From Nitrospirillum sp034653275 (lineage in GTDB: Bacteria > Pseudomonadota > Alphaproteobacteria > Azospirillales > Azospirillaceae), in the NCBI RefSeq assembly GCF_034653275.1, contig NZ_JAYEES010000001.1, positions 1,302,001 through 1,366,000 on the forward strand: a stretch of 64,000 nt of DNA, in the 5' to 3' direction. The notes under the pieces were generated by a model. It made no database searches and was not told where the DNA came from. It saw nothing but the letters and a program-made list of their open reading frames with translations. Of this stretch, positions 54,925 to 63,469 are shown piece after piece. Every line of letters starts with the position of its first letter. The first letter of the stretch is position 1. A program made the translations under genes and the position numbers.

Positions 54925-56096
54925 GGCGCCGCCTCGCACCGATAGAGCTTCCCCCGCTGCTGATGCAGGTTGATCACCGCGTCGTTAGAGCCGCGGAACA
55001 TGCCGTTGCCGTAGCACACGGCGTCGCGGCACAGCAGCATGCCCACCATGTGAATGGGGTGGGCGAAATCCGGATCCACGAAGTCCAGCTGTTCCAGATA
55101 GGGTTGGAACATCAAGTGCGGCCAGTCGCGCCGCACCCGGTCCGCCCAATGCGTCTCACCACAGGCCGAGCGCACCAGCGCGCCGATACCGCGGCCGCCG
55201 CTGCTGGGCTTGGCGATCCAGTCCCCCTCGCCCCCCAACAACCGTTCGGCTTCCGCCGGCGAACGGGCGCAGACCGAGGTGATCAGGTGCGGGCGCAACC
55301 GCCGATACAGGTCCGCCGGCATGGCATCGCGCATGATGGCGTCGTCGGACAGCACCGTCAGCACGCGCTTGTCATGCACCAGGATCACGGTGCGCACGTC
55401 GTTGAAATAGGGGCCGTGGGCGATGAGATGGGCCAGGACATCGCGCGCCAGCATCGGCAGCTCGTTGCGGTCCAGTTGCAGGATCAGATGGTCCAGCCGG
55501 CGGCCATGGGCATGCAGCGCCCCGGCGCGTACACTCACGTCTTCCGGCCGGGCGGCGATGAAACCGACGCCGGCCTGCCGCAAATAATCGGACAGGCAAT
55601 CGATCTCGCCGCTGGGTTCCTGGCCGTGCACCAGTGCCACGGTGCTCCCGGGCTCATAGGGCGCGCACAAGTCGTCCCAGAAATCCGCCTGGCCACCCGA
55701 CCATGCGCGGCTAACCATCCAGCCGTTCAACGGATAGCGGGCGCCGATTTCACAAATGCGGGCCGTTCCGGCCCGGTCCAGGATGAAGTCGGGCCTGTAC
55801 CAACCCACGCGATAGGGGGTGGGTGCCGCCAACCGCAGGATGTCTTCCAACTCCGGCGGAAGCGAATAGATCGTCCGGATGCGGGCGTCGAGGAAATACC
55901 GCTGCACCACCGCCCGCAAGGCCACGTCGAGCAAGCCGGCCAGCGTGCGCATCTGGTCGCGGTAGGCCGCCGGGAGAACGACCACGCGATCGGAACACAC
56001 CTCCCCATGGCGCAACCCGCCGACCATGGGAAGCGGCGCCTTCACGCCCTGGGCGCCGTTGGTTTCCACCAAGATGGGGCGAAGGCCGTCATTCAT
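54921..56096 (-). CDS. ATP-grasp-like protein, possibly amide-bond forming
   Basis: 391 residues from the ATG at 56096 (MNDGLRPILVETNGAQGVKA). The segments VGWYRPDFILDRAGTARICE, DWIAKPSSGGRGIG (nucleotide-binding lysine with glycine-rich loop, near residue 295) and LMFQPYLEQLDFVDPDF are ATP-grasp-like. I cannot place it in a named family. It overlaps the haem-oxygenase-like gene by 8 nt and the next gene by 4 nt, so co-translation is near certain. The start is supported by the overlap rather than a strong Shine-Dalgarno. Confidence 0.65.
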   Translation of the reverse strand: MNDGLRPILVETNGAQGVKAPLPMVGGLRHGEVCSDRVVVLPAAYRDQMRTLAGLLDVALRAVVQRYFLDARIRTIYSLPPELEDILRLAAPTPYRVGWYRPDFILDRAGTARICEIGARYPLNGWMVSRAWSGGQADFWDDLCAPYEPGSTVALVHGQEPSGEIDCLSDYLRQAGVGFIAARPEDVSVRAGALHAHGRRLDHLILQLDRNELPMLARDVLAHLIAHGPYFNDVRTVILVHDKRVLTVLSDDAIMRDAMPADLYRRLRPHLITSVCARSPAEAERLLGGEGDWIAKPSSGGRGIGALVRSACGETHWADRVRRDWPHLMFQPYLEQLDFVDPDFAHPIHMVGMLLCRDAVCYGNGMFRGSNDAVINLHQQRGKLYRCEAAP

Positions 56097-56892
56097 CGCG
56101 GGGAAACAGAACCCGTAGGACCTCCGCCTTCCTGCTCAGGTATTGCGCCGCGATGCCATGCAGGTCGTAGTCGTCCCAGTTGACCTCGAACGCCCGCGCA
56201 TAGTGGTCCAGGGTGTTCACCGCGTGGAAGAAGTGGTTCTTCTCGGTCCCGCCGCAATGAACGGCGATCCAGCGCAGCGGACGCGCGGTGTCCTCTTCAC
56301 TATAGTGAAAGTGTTCAATCAGCCATTGCCGGAACAGCGGCAGGATGAACTCCACCTCGCCATGCGTGTAGATCTCGTGCACCAGCGTGGTCAGCAAGCC
56401 CAGCGCGATGTCGGGCTCACGCAAGGACATGTGGTCCTTCCAGGTTTTGAAATCTGTCGCGCTGCGGTCGATATAGCGGTTCTGCAACCAGGCGTCGTCG
56501 CCGACGATGTCGGTCGCCATGATGTGGAACATCTTGGAATGCAGGATCTTGTGCGTGACCGCCAAGTCTTCGTCGATGATACGGTGCAGGGAAACCAGGG
56601 ACTGCAGCAGGTATTGCGGGTCCAGCACCGGTTCGCCGCGGTGCAGCTTCAGGGTCAGCCGGTTGCTGATGCCGGCCACGGTCATGGCGCTGTTGTTGGT
56701 CTGACTCCAACTCGCGAAGAACCGCCGCAGGATCTCGGGATCATGCCGGCGCGACGTCAGATCGCGAAAACCATGCTCAATGGTGGCGAACTCCACCTCG
56801 TTGTTGGCGAAGGCCCTCAGCAACGGGGCACGAAACGGGCCAGCCGGCATGTTCCGCAATACGGGCAGAATGTGATTTCTTAAGCTTTCCAT
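56089..56892 (-). CDS. Haem-oxygenase-like (TenA/PqqC-fold) metalloenzyme
   Basis: The start is the ATG at 56892 with GGGGGA 6 nt upstream (267 residues); a longer frame to 56961 lacks this. The all-helical sequence carries Glu/His-rich helices: LHRIIDEDLAVTHKILHSKM, LLTTLVHEIYTHGEVEF, LIEHFHYSEED and VHCGGTEKNHFFHAVNTL. This is the pattern of the iron-containing redox (HDO/PqqC-like) superfamily. Known members are diiron oxidases acting on amino-acid or fatty-acid substrates. First gene of the operon, so probably the entry or an early oxidative step. Substrate and metal are inferred, not shown. Confidence 0.75.
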   Translation of the reverse strand: MESLRNHILPVLRNMPAGPFRAPLLRAFANNEVEFATIEHGFRDLTSRRHDPEILRRFFASWSQTNNSAMTVAGISNRLTLKLHRGEPVLDPQYLLQSLVSLHRIIDEDLAVTHKILHSKMFHIMATDIVGDDAWLQNRYIDRSATDFKTWKDHMSLREPDIALGLLTTLVHEIYTHGEVEFILPLFRQWLIEHFHYSEEDTARPLRWIAVHCGGTEKNHFFHAVNTLDHYARAFEVNWDDYDLHGIAAQYLSRKAEVLRVLFPRDE

Positions 56893-57342
56893 ATAAAATC
56901 CCCCAAAACATGGATGTCTTATGGCGCGAATGGGCTGACTTTTATTTTTAATATAGCTCACAAATACGCCATATCAGCGACACAAACACCCTGATGCGCT
57001 ATTTTTATTACAGATGATAATCTGTACTGGGGGGATAATAGGCTTATTTATTATTTTATAAATGCCACGGAGTGCGTATCAACAGGATAGGCGGAATACA
57101 CACCTCCGAGCGATGCGGGAAGCCCCAGCGGCCCAGCTTGGGTAGGCCGTCCCCAGGCAGGCGATCCCGTCCATGCCCTTGCCATGGAAAGCCCCCCTTC
57201 ATGGAAAGCCACTTCATGGAAACGGTCGGGGCCGGGCCGCAGGGAAAGGATGAAGGGGCACTTGCCCCTAGAGTGCGCCCCTTGGGGTGGACAGTTTCAA
57301 GCCGCGGAAGGTGCCCCGCCAACAGCCTGTTGGCCTCGGAAG
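56893..57342. promoter_or_regulatory. Control region upstream of the biosynthetic operon
   Basis: The part 56930-57060 is strongly AT-rich and should hold the operon promoter. A perfect inverted repeat TACAGAT-GATA-ATCTGTA lies at 57009-57026, about 120 bp before the first start codon, a good operator candidate. Three close copies of CATGGAAA occur at about 57182-57220. The remainder up to the hypF stop holds no supported gene; a 7-bp stem GCCAACA/TGTTGGC at 57318-57334 lacks a T-run. Confidence 0.5.
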
Positions 57343-59670
57343 TCAGGAGGTTGGCTGCCCGGTGCCTTCCCCCGTGGCCGTGCTGAGCGCCCCCAACACC
57401 GCCTGCCCCAGAGCCAGCCCACCATCGTTGGCTGGTACCCGCTGGTGCGTCACCGGCCGGCCACCCATGGCGCGCACACGGGTCTGAAGTTCATCCAGGA
57501 TGATGCGGTTCTGCATAACCCCGCCGGACAGTGCCACGAGGGATCCGGCGCCAGCGCCCTGGCGTGCCGCCGCCGCAACCACGGCCTCGGCGAAACCCAT
57601 GTGGAAACGCGCGGCTATCAGCCCCGGCGCCTCCCCAGCACGGAGGTCGGCCAGCAGCGCCTCCCACAGCGGGAGCCATCCCACGACCACGGAATCACCC
57701 CCGCCCAGGGCCACCGGATAGGGCCGAACCGATGCCATATGGGGCCGTGCGAGGGCTTCCAGCGCCATCGCGGCCTGGGCCTCATGTCCGATACGCATCG
57801 GGTGGATGCCCAGTGCCGCCGCGACCGCGTCGAACAGTCTGCCGGCCGAGGAACAGGGCGGCACATTGGTGCCCGTTTCCAGCATGCGCTCCAGCACGGC
57901 CACCCGCGCATCCGGAGGCAGTTGGTTCAGAACGGGCGCGGCCTGGTGTCGCCAGGCGTCACCGAAGGCGTGGCGCAGCTGGGCGACCAGATTGCGCCAG
58001 GGCTCCCGCATCGCCGCCGCGCCGCCCGGCAGGGCCACGGGAGCAATGTGGGCGGCGCGCGTCACGCCGTGGTATCCCCCACGCAGGACTTCGCCGCCCC
58101 ACAGCGTCCCGTCGATACCCAGGCCCAGGCCGTCCAGGATCAGGCCGAAAGCGCCCTCCCCACCTTTCGCCAACCCGATGCCGGCGTCGGCCAAGCACGC
58201 GGCCATGTGGGCATGATGGTGCCCGACACGCACCAGCCGTGCGCCGCACTCCCGGGCCAGCGTGGCGCCCAACGTGGTCGAGAGATAGTCCGGGTGGGCA
58301 TCGACCGCGATGACCTCCGGCGTGAAATCAAACAGGTCGCGATAGAGGCGCACCATGGCCTGGTAATCATCCAAGGCGGCTGCGTTTTCCAGATCGCCGA
58401 TGTGCTGGGACAGGATGGCCTGTCCCTGCCGCAACAAGCAGAAGGTGGCCTTCAATTCGCCGCCCATGGCCAAGGTGGGCGGCAGGCCATCAAACCCGGG
58501 CGGGAGGGACAATGGCGCCGGGGCGTACCCCCGGGCCCGCCGCAGGATGGTTGGCGCGCCACCGGTGGCGGCGACGACGCTGTCGTCCAGGCGGTTGAGG
58601 ATGGCACGATCGTGCATCAGCCAGGCATCGGCCAGCCCGGCCAGGCGATCCCGCGCCTGCTCGTTGGTGGTCACCTGCGGCTCATCCGACCGGTTGCCCG
58701 AGGTCATCACCACGGGACCATGCAAGCGTGCCATCAGCAGGTGGTGCACCGGCGTATAGGGCAGCATGAAGCCCAAATGATCCTGGTCCGGCGCCAATCC
58801 ATCCGGCAGCGGCGGGCCATCGGGCCACCTGGGCAAAAGTACGATGGGCGCCGCGGGCGACAGCAGCAGGGCGCGGGCCGTGTCGTCCAGTTGGCAATAC
58901 CGCCCAACCTCGTCCACCGACCGGGCCATCATGGCAAAGGGCTTGGCGTCGCGCGCCTTGCGCCGCCGCAGTTCCGTCACCGCGTGGGGGTTGGCGGCGT
59001 CGCAGGCCAGGTGGAAGCCGCCGATGCCCTTGACGGCGACGATGCCGCCGACCCGCAGCAGCGCCGCGACCGCATCCAGCGGGTCCGTTCCCGCGTCCGG
59101 GGCAGGTTCCAGCCACAGCCGGGGGCCACAGGCGGGGCAGGCCGTCGGCTGGGCGTGGAAGCGGCGGTCGGCGGGGTTGGCGTATTCGGCGGCGCAGTCC
59201 GGGCACATCGGAAACGCCGCCATGGCGGTGTTGGCGCGGTCATAAGGAATGGCGCTGACGATGGACAGCCGGGGCCCGCAGTGGGTGCAGTTGCCGAAGG
59301 CGTAACCCTGGCGCCGGTCGGCGGGATCGAACAGTTCCGCCCGGCAGGCGGGACAGGTGGCGGCATCGGGCACGATGCCCGTCCGCACCGTTCCGGCGGC
59401 GCTGGCGGCAATGGTGAAGCCCAGGGGCGCCGGCCCGTCGTGCGGCCAAGTCTCGATGGTATGAATGCGCGCCAAGGGCGGCGCCTCGCCGCGCAGCCGG
59501 TCTTGGAAGCTGTCCAGCGCTGCGGGATGGCCCCAGACATGGATGATCACACCCTCGCCATCGTTGGCGACGCTGCCGGCGATGTCCAGCGCCCGCGCCA
59601 GGCGCCAGACATGGGGCCGGAACCCCACCCCCTGCACAAGGCCCCGCACGCGGATGCGACGCGCCGCCAT
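57343..59670 (-). CDS. hypF: Hydrogenase maturation carbamoyltransferase HypF
   Basis: I start at the ATG at 59670 (MAARRIRVRGLVQGVGFRPH, 775 residues), which shares one base with the hupV stop; the frame is open 70 codons further but inside hupV. Domains in order: acylphosphatase (GLVQGVGFRPHVWRLA), two zinc-finger pairs (CPACRAELFDP, CTHCGP, CPDCAAEY, CPACGP), a YrdC-like carbamoyl-adenylation domain, and a Kae1-like C-terminus with VRVGHHHAHMAACLADAG. HypF makes the thiocarboxamide on HypE that becomes the CN ligands of the NiFe centre, so it is needed even by a sensor hydrogenase. Confidence 0.97.
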   Translation of the reverse strand: MAARRIRVRGLVQGVGFRPHVWRLARALDIAGSVANDGEGVIIHVWGHPAALDSFQDRLRGEAPPLARIHTIETWPHDGPAPLGFTIAASAAGTVRTGIVPDAATCPACRAELFDPADRRQGYAFGNCTHCGPRLSIVSAIPYDRANTAMAAFPMCPDCAAEYANPADRRFHAQPTACPACGPRLWLEPAPDAGTDPLDAVAALLRVGGIVAVKGIGGFHLACDAANPHAVTELRRRKARDAKPFAMMARSVDEVGRYCQLDDTARALLLSPAAPIVLLPRWPDGPPLPDGLAPDQDHLGFMLPYTPVHHLLMARLHGPVVMTSGNRSDEPQVTTNEQARDRLAGLADAWLMHDRAILNRLDDSVVAATGGAPTILRRARGYAPAPLSLPPGFDGLPPTLAMGGELKATFCLLRQGQAILSQHIGDLENAAALDDYQAMVRLYRDLFDFTPEVIAVDAHPDYLSTTLGATLARECGARLVRVGHHHAHMAACLADAGIGLAKGGEGAFGLILDGLGLGIDGTLWGGEVLRGGYHGVTRAAHIAPVALPGGAAAMREPWRNLVAQLRHAFGDAWRHQAAPVLNQLPPDARVAVLERMLETGTNVPPCSSAGRLFDAVAAALGIHPMRIGHEAQAAMALEALARPHMASVRPYPVALGGGDSVVVGWLPLWEALLADLRAGEAPGLIAARFHMGFAEAVVAAAARQGAGAGSLVALSGGVMQNRIILDELQTRVRAMGGRPVTHQRVPANDGGLALGQAVLGALSTATGEGTGQPTS

Positions 59671-61124
59671 CAATGCACCGTGCAGACCATGCACGGATCG
59701 AAGGAGCGGACGATGTGCTGCACGGCCACCGGCTCGGTCTCCCCCTCCCGCACGGGGGCGCCGCGCAGCGCTTGCTCCAAGGGCCCGGGCGTACCGGCGG
59801 CATCGCGGGGGGAGAAGTTCCAGGTGGTGGGGGCGATGATCTGGTAGTTGGCGATGCGCCCGCCCTGAATACTCACCCAATGGCCCAGCGAGCCCCGGGC
59901 GGCCTCCGTCAGGCCAGCCCCCTCACCCGCCGGCGGCAGGGGGGTATGGTCGATAAAGGGCGCCGCCGGATCGATGGCGCGCACCCAGCGCTCCATGGCC
60001 ATGGTGACCAGCGCGGTCTCCAGCAGCCGCGCCACCACCCGTGCCTCCACCGTCGCCCCATCGCGCGCCACCAGGTCGCGCGGCAGCGGGTGCCCGGCGA
60101 CCAGTTGGCGCGACAGGGCCCCCACCTCCGCCACCTCGCCCTCCAGGCGCGGCGCCTTGCACCAGGAATAGGCGTCATCCCGCGTGGCATCGGGCGGCAT
60201 CCCCGGGTCGCGCGGGGACCGCGGCGCCCCGTCTGGGGCGGCCTGATACCAAGCGTGGCTGACATCCTCGGTGATGCGATCCACCGGCAGGACGCCACCG
60301 ACGCCCCGCCTGAACAGGCCCCGCGGGAACAAGGGCCCATCCGATGACGGATAGGCGCCGAAACTCATGTGCCGCAGGTCGGTGCGGCCCAAGCGGTTCA
60401 GGCCCGTCGCCTGTGACAGCAGAAAAAAGCGGGCGAAATCACCCCGCACGGCCCTCGCCTCCGCCCAGGCGAGCAAGGCGTCGCGGGTCGACAAAGCCGC
60501 CACCGCCTCCAGCGCATCGGCGAACAGGACGCGTTCCAGGAAGCGGCGGAAGCCGGCCAGCAGGGCGCCCAGCCGCGCCAGTTCGGCCCGTGATACCGCG
60601 CGCGTTGATCCTCCGGGCTGGATCGCCAGAGTGTGGGGCCACTTACCGGCCAGGATGCCCAGCAGGTTCATCAATTCCGTCCGGGCGGGCAGGAAGTCCC
60701 GCGCGGCATCGCCCTTCACCGCCGCGAACCGCCCAGCCGCGTCGGCATGCCAAGGTTCGCCCGCGTAAACGGCGCGGGCGAAGTCCGGCATGAAAAACAG
60801 ATAGAAGTGCGTCAGGTGGTCGGCGACGTTCTCGACCGCATGAATCAGGTTCACGGCCATGCCGCCATTGGCGGGCAGCGGCACGGAACCGGTCGCCGCC
60901 AGCGCGCGCGCCGCGGCCAGCGACTGGGACACCGAACAGATGCCGCAGATGCGCGGCGCGTAAACCAGCGCGTCCAACGCCGGCTTGCCCACCAGCATGG
61001 CCTCGAACCCGCGATAGAGTGGGGAGACGACACGGGCGCCGGCCACCACCCCGGCGCTGATGTCGAGGCGCACCTCCAGGTCCCCCTCGACGCGGTTGAA
61101 CGGACCGACGATCAGGCGGCTCAT
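59670..61124 (-). CDS. hupV: Regulatory [NiFe] hydrogenase large subunit HupV (HoxC)
   Basis: 484 residues from MSRLIVGPFNRVEGDLEVRL. The N-terminal nickel-ligand motif is RICGICSVSQS; the usual His of the CxxC...H motif is Gln, as known for H2-sensing hydrogenases. The C-terminal motif is DPCMVCTVH and the protein ends exactly at that His. It thus lacks the peptide that a maturation protease removes in energy-producing enzymes, another sensor hallmark. With HupU it detects H2 and signals to HupT. It overlaps hupU by 4 nt and hypF by 1 nt. Confidence 0.96.
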   Translation of the reverse strand: MSRLIVGPFNRVEGDLEVRLDISAGVVAGARVVSPLYRGFEAMLVGKPALDALVYAPRICGICSVSQSLAAARALAATGSVPLPANGGMAVNLIHAVENVADHLTHFYLFFMPDFARAVYAGEPWHADAAGRFAAVKGDAARDFLPARTELMNLLGILAGKWPHTLAIQPGGSTRAVSRAELARLGALLAGFRRFLERVLFADALEAVAALSTRDALLAWAEARAVRGDFARFFLLSQATGLNRLGRTDLRHMSFGAYPSSDGPLFPRGLFRRGVGGVLPVDRITEDVSHAWYQAAPDGAPRSPRDPGMPPDATRDDAYSWCKAPRLEGEVAEVGALSRQLVAGHPLPRDLVARDGATVEARVVARLLETALVTMAMERWVRAIDPAAPFIDHTPLPPAGEGAGLTEAARGSLGHWVSIQGGRIANYQIIAPTTWNFSPRDAAGTPGPLEQALRGAPVREGETEPVAVQHIVRSFDPCMVCTVH

Positions 61125-62146
61125 GCGCTGTCCTTGCGCTTGTCATGGGGAAGAAGGCCAGGCGTGGACCGCGCGGCGTTGTCGCGCAGCCGCTTGGGCG
61201 TCGCCGCCTTGGACAGGGAGGCCAGCGCCACGAACCAGGCCTTGGGCATGTCCGTCGGCAGGCCGATGGGTATGCCGGCCACCTTGGGCGTGACGGCGAA
61301 GGCGTGGCCCGGCTCCTCGAACCCCGGCGCCGTGCAATTGATGCAGGCGTAGTTGCCGTCCAGGCAGGAGCCGCCGCCATTCCACGGCCGGATGTTGCAG
61401 TCCGCCCGCGCCTGGGTGCCCTTGCATCCCAGGTTCTCCATCATGCACCCCAGGTCGCCCGGCTGCTCGGCACTGGCCTTGAACTCATAGAATTCATTGC
61501 GGGCACAGCCGTGGTGGACCAGATGGGCGGTGTAGGCCAGCGGGCGCTCCCACTCATCCAGGTCGGTTGCGGTCAAGGTGCCCGCACCGATCTGCAGCAG
61601 GGTGTCGGTGAACCAGCCGGGATGGATGGGACAGCCGGCGATGTTGATGACCGGCAAGCCCCGGGCGGACCGGAAGTCCGCCCCCAGCAGGCCGCCGGCG
61701 CGGGTGCCGTCGTAGGCCAGGCCGCATGCCTCCACCTCGTTGCCGCCGGTGGCCGTGACGCCCCCGAAGGCGGCGCAGCTGCCCACGGCCACGACATAGC
61801 CGGCGCGGCTGGCGATGGCGGCGATCCAGTCGCGCATCGGCTTGCCCGTCCCGGCCATCAGGTGAAAGCGCCCGGTCCCAGCGGGCCCGTTGATGACCGA
61901 TCCCTCCAGGCACAGGATATCCACCGGCGGCCCATCCCCGGCCGCGGCCTCCAGGATGGCCCGCGCCTCGCCGCCCGTCGCCTCGCTGAGGGACGGGTGC
62001 CACAGCAACTCGACATTGGCTGCGGCCAGCGCGGTCAGCAGATCCGGCTTCTCCGCCCCCAGGAGCGACAGGGTGCAGCCGCCGCAACCGCCGGATTGCA
62101 GCCACAACAGCCGCAGCGGGCGGGCGGGGTCAGATACCGCGGTCAT
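61121..62146 (-). CDS. hupU: Regulatory [NiFe] hydrogenase small subunit HupU (HoxB)
   Basis: 341 residues from the ATG at 62146 (MTAVSDPARPLRLLWLQSGG); the open frame runs 17 codons further into the hupT 3' end. There is no twin-arginine signal, so the sensor is cytoplasmic, as expected for HupU. Fe-S ligands are visible in LQSGGCGGCTLSLLG, VGSCAAFGG, NIAGCPIHPGW and the C-terminal cysteines HHGCARNEFYEF, LGCMMENLGCKG, CLDGNYACINCTAPGF. It passes electrons and signals from the HupV active site. The start overlaps the corrected hupT frame by 17 nt. Confidence 0.95.
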   Translation of the reverse strand: MTAVSDPARPLRLLWLQSGGCGGCTLSLLGAEKPDLLTALAAANVELLWHPSLSEATGGEARAILEAAAGDGPPVDILCLEGSVINGPAGTGRFHLMAGTGKPMRDWIAAIASRAGYVVAVGSCAAFGGVTATGGNEVEACGLAYDGTRAGGLLGADFRSARGLPVINIAGCPIHPGWFTDTLLQIGAGTLTATDLDEWERPLAYTAHLVHHGCARNEFYEFKASAEQPGDLGCMMENLGCKGTQARADCNIRPWNGGGSCLDGNYACINCTAPGFEEPGHAFAVTPKVAGIPIGLPTDMPKAWFVALASLSKAATPKRLRDNAARSTPGLLPHDKRKDSA

Positions 62147-63466
62147 CGACCGGCACCTTGAGGGTGAAGGTGGCGCCGCCCCCCTCCGCGTCCGCATAAC
62201 TCAGGCTTCCCCCAACTTTTCCGCCATGTTGTAACTGACATACAGCCCCAGCCCCGTGCCGCTGCCGATGGGCTTGGTGGTGAAGAAGGGCTCGAAGATC
62301 TTGTTCTGGTTTTCCGGCGGCACGCCGGGGCCGTTGTCGCTGACCGTCAGCACGACCCAGCCATCCTGCTGCCCCGCCGCGATCCGGATGAGCGCCCCGT
62401 CGCGCCCCTCCACCGCGTCCACCGCGTTCTGCATGAGATTGACCAGAATCTGATGCAGTTGCCCCTTGCGGCCCACGATCTCCACCTGCGGCGGCAGGTC
62501 GAGCCGCAGTTCCGGCTTGGTGCGCTGGGCCTTGATCACCCAGTCGATGGCGGTGTGGATCAGGCGCACCAGGTTGAACGCTTCCGGCTCCTCCCGCTGG
62601 TTGGAGGAGAAGCGCCGCAGATCCTGCACGATATCGCGCACCCGCTCCGCCCCTTCCAGGGTGCCGTCCACCAGGGGACCGATGTCGGCCAGCACCTTGT
62701 CGATGCGCAGGCTGTCACGCAGCGCCGCCAGTTCCGCTGGCGGCTTGCCGGCGTCGATGGCGGCCAGATAACCGGTGATGGCGGCGCCGTAGCGCTTCAG
62801 CGCGTACATGTTGCCGAAGACGAAGCTGATGGGATTGTTGAGTTCGTGCGCCACCCCGGCCACTAGCCGGCCCAGCGCCGCCATCTTTTCCGAGGTCAGC
62901 AGCTGTTGCTGCGTCTGGCGCAGGCGCTGGTGGGCCTTGTCCAGGTCCCGATAGGCGCGCAGCAGTTCGCCGATGGGCCGGCCGGCCAGCACCATGCCGG
63001 CGTACCGGCCCCGGGCGTCGCGGCGGGGGGCGCCGTTGACGGACACGGCCGCCCGCTGGCCATCCGCGGCCAACAGGTGCCAGCTCTTGTCCTCGATCGG
63101 TTGCCCGTTGGCGAGGCAGGCCCGGATATCGGCATGGTCGGCGGGGTCGAACAGGTCCAGCAGGGGGGCAGCCAACAGGTCGCCCTCCTCCCGTCCCAAG
63201 GCCGTGGTCAGCGCGGCGTTGACCCGCAGCACCGCGCCGGCGGCATCGCAGACGATCAGCACGTCGTTCATGGCCCCCAGGACCGACTGCATGAAGTCGC
63301 GCGCCTGCTGCAGGCGCTGGTTCTGTTCCTCCAGCGCCACTTGCGAGGCCACAAGGTCGCTGTAGACCACATCCATGCGGCGGATGACGTCGATCCATAG
63401 CTGCTCGCCCTCGCCATCCGCGTCGGGCGGCGCGTCGCCGAATGGCAGCGTGTCGTGGCTGCCCAT
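62130..63466 (-). CDS. hupT: H2-signalling histidine kinase HupT, one-base frameshift near the 3' end
   Basis: The first 421 residues are in one frame, MGSHDTLPFGDAPPDADGEG to YNMAEKLGEA, stopping at 62201. They contain a PAS domain (about 60-165), the H-box LVAGVAHELNNPISFVFGN, N-box QILVNLMQNAVDA, VSDNGPGVPP and GSGTGLGLYVSYN. The natural end is in the next frame: GGSLSYADAEGGGATFTLKV and then PVDDRGI, stop at 62130. One extra G in the G5 run at about 62213-62217 restores it. All catalytic motifs precede the break, so the short product may still work. HupT phosphorylates HupR in the absence of H2 in known systems. Confidence 0.9.
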
Positions 63467-63469
63467 GGC

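Noticed and set aside
57318..57334. 7-bp stem-loop just after hypF as a terminator
   Set aside because: No T-run follows on the minus strand; hypF may end in a rho-dependent way or read on.
57056..57386. Short frames between the biosynthetic operon and hypF on both strands
   Set aside because: Low-quality compositions, no ribosome sites and no recognisable domains; left as non-coding.
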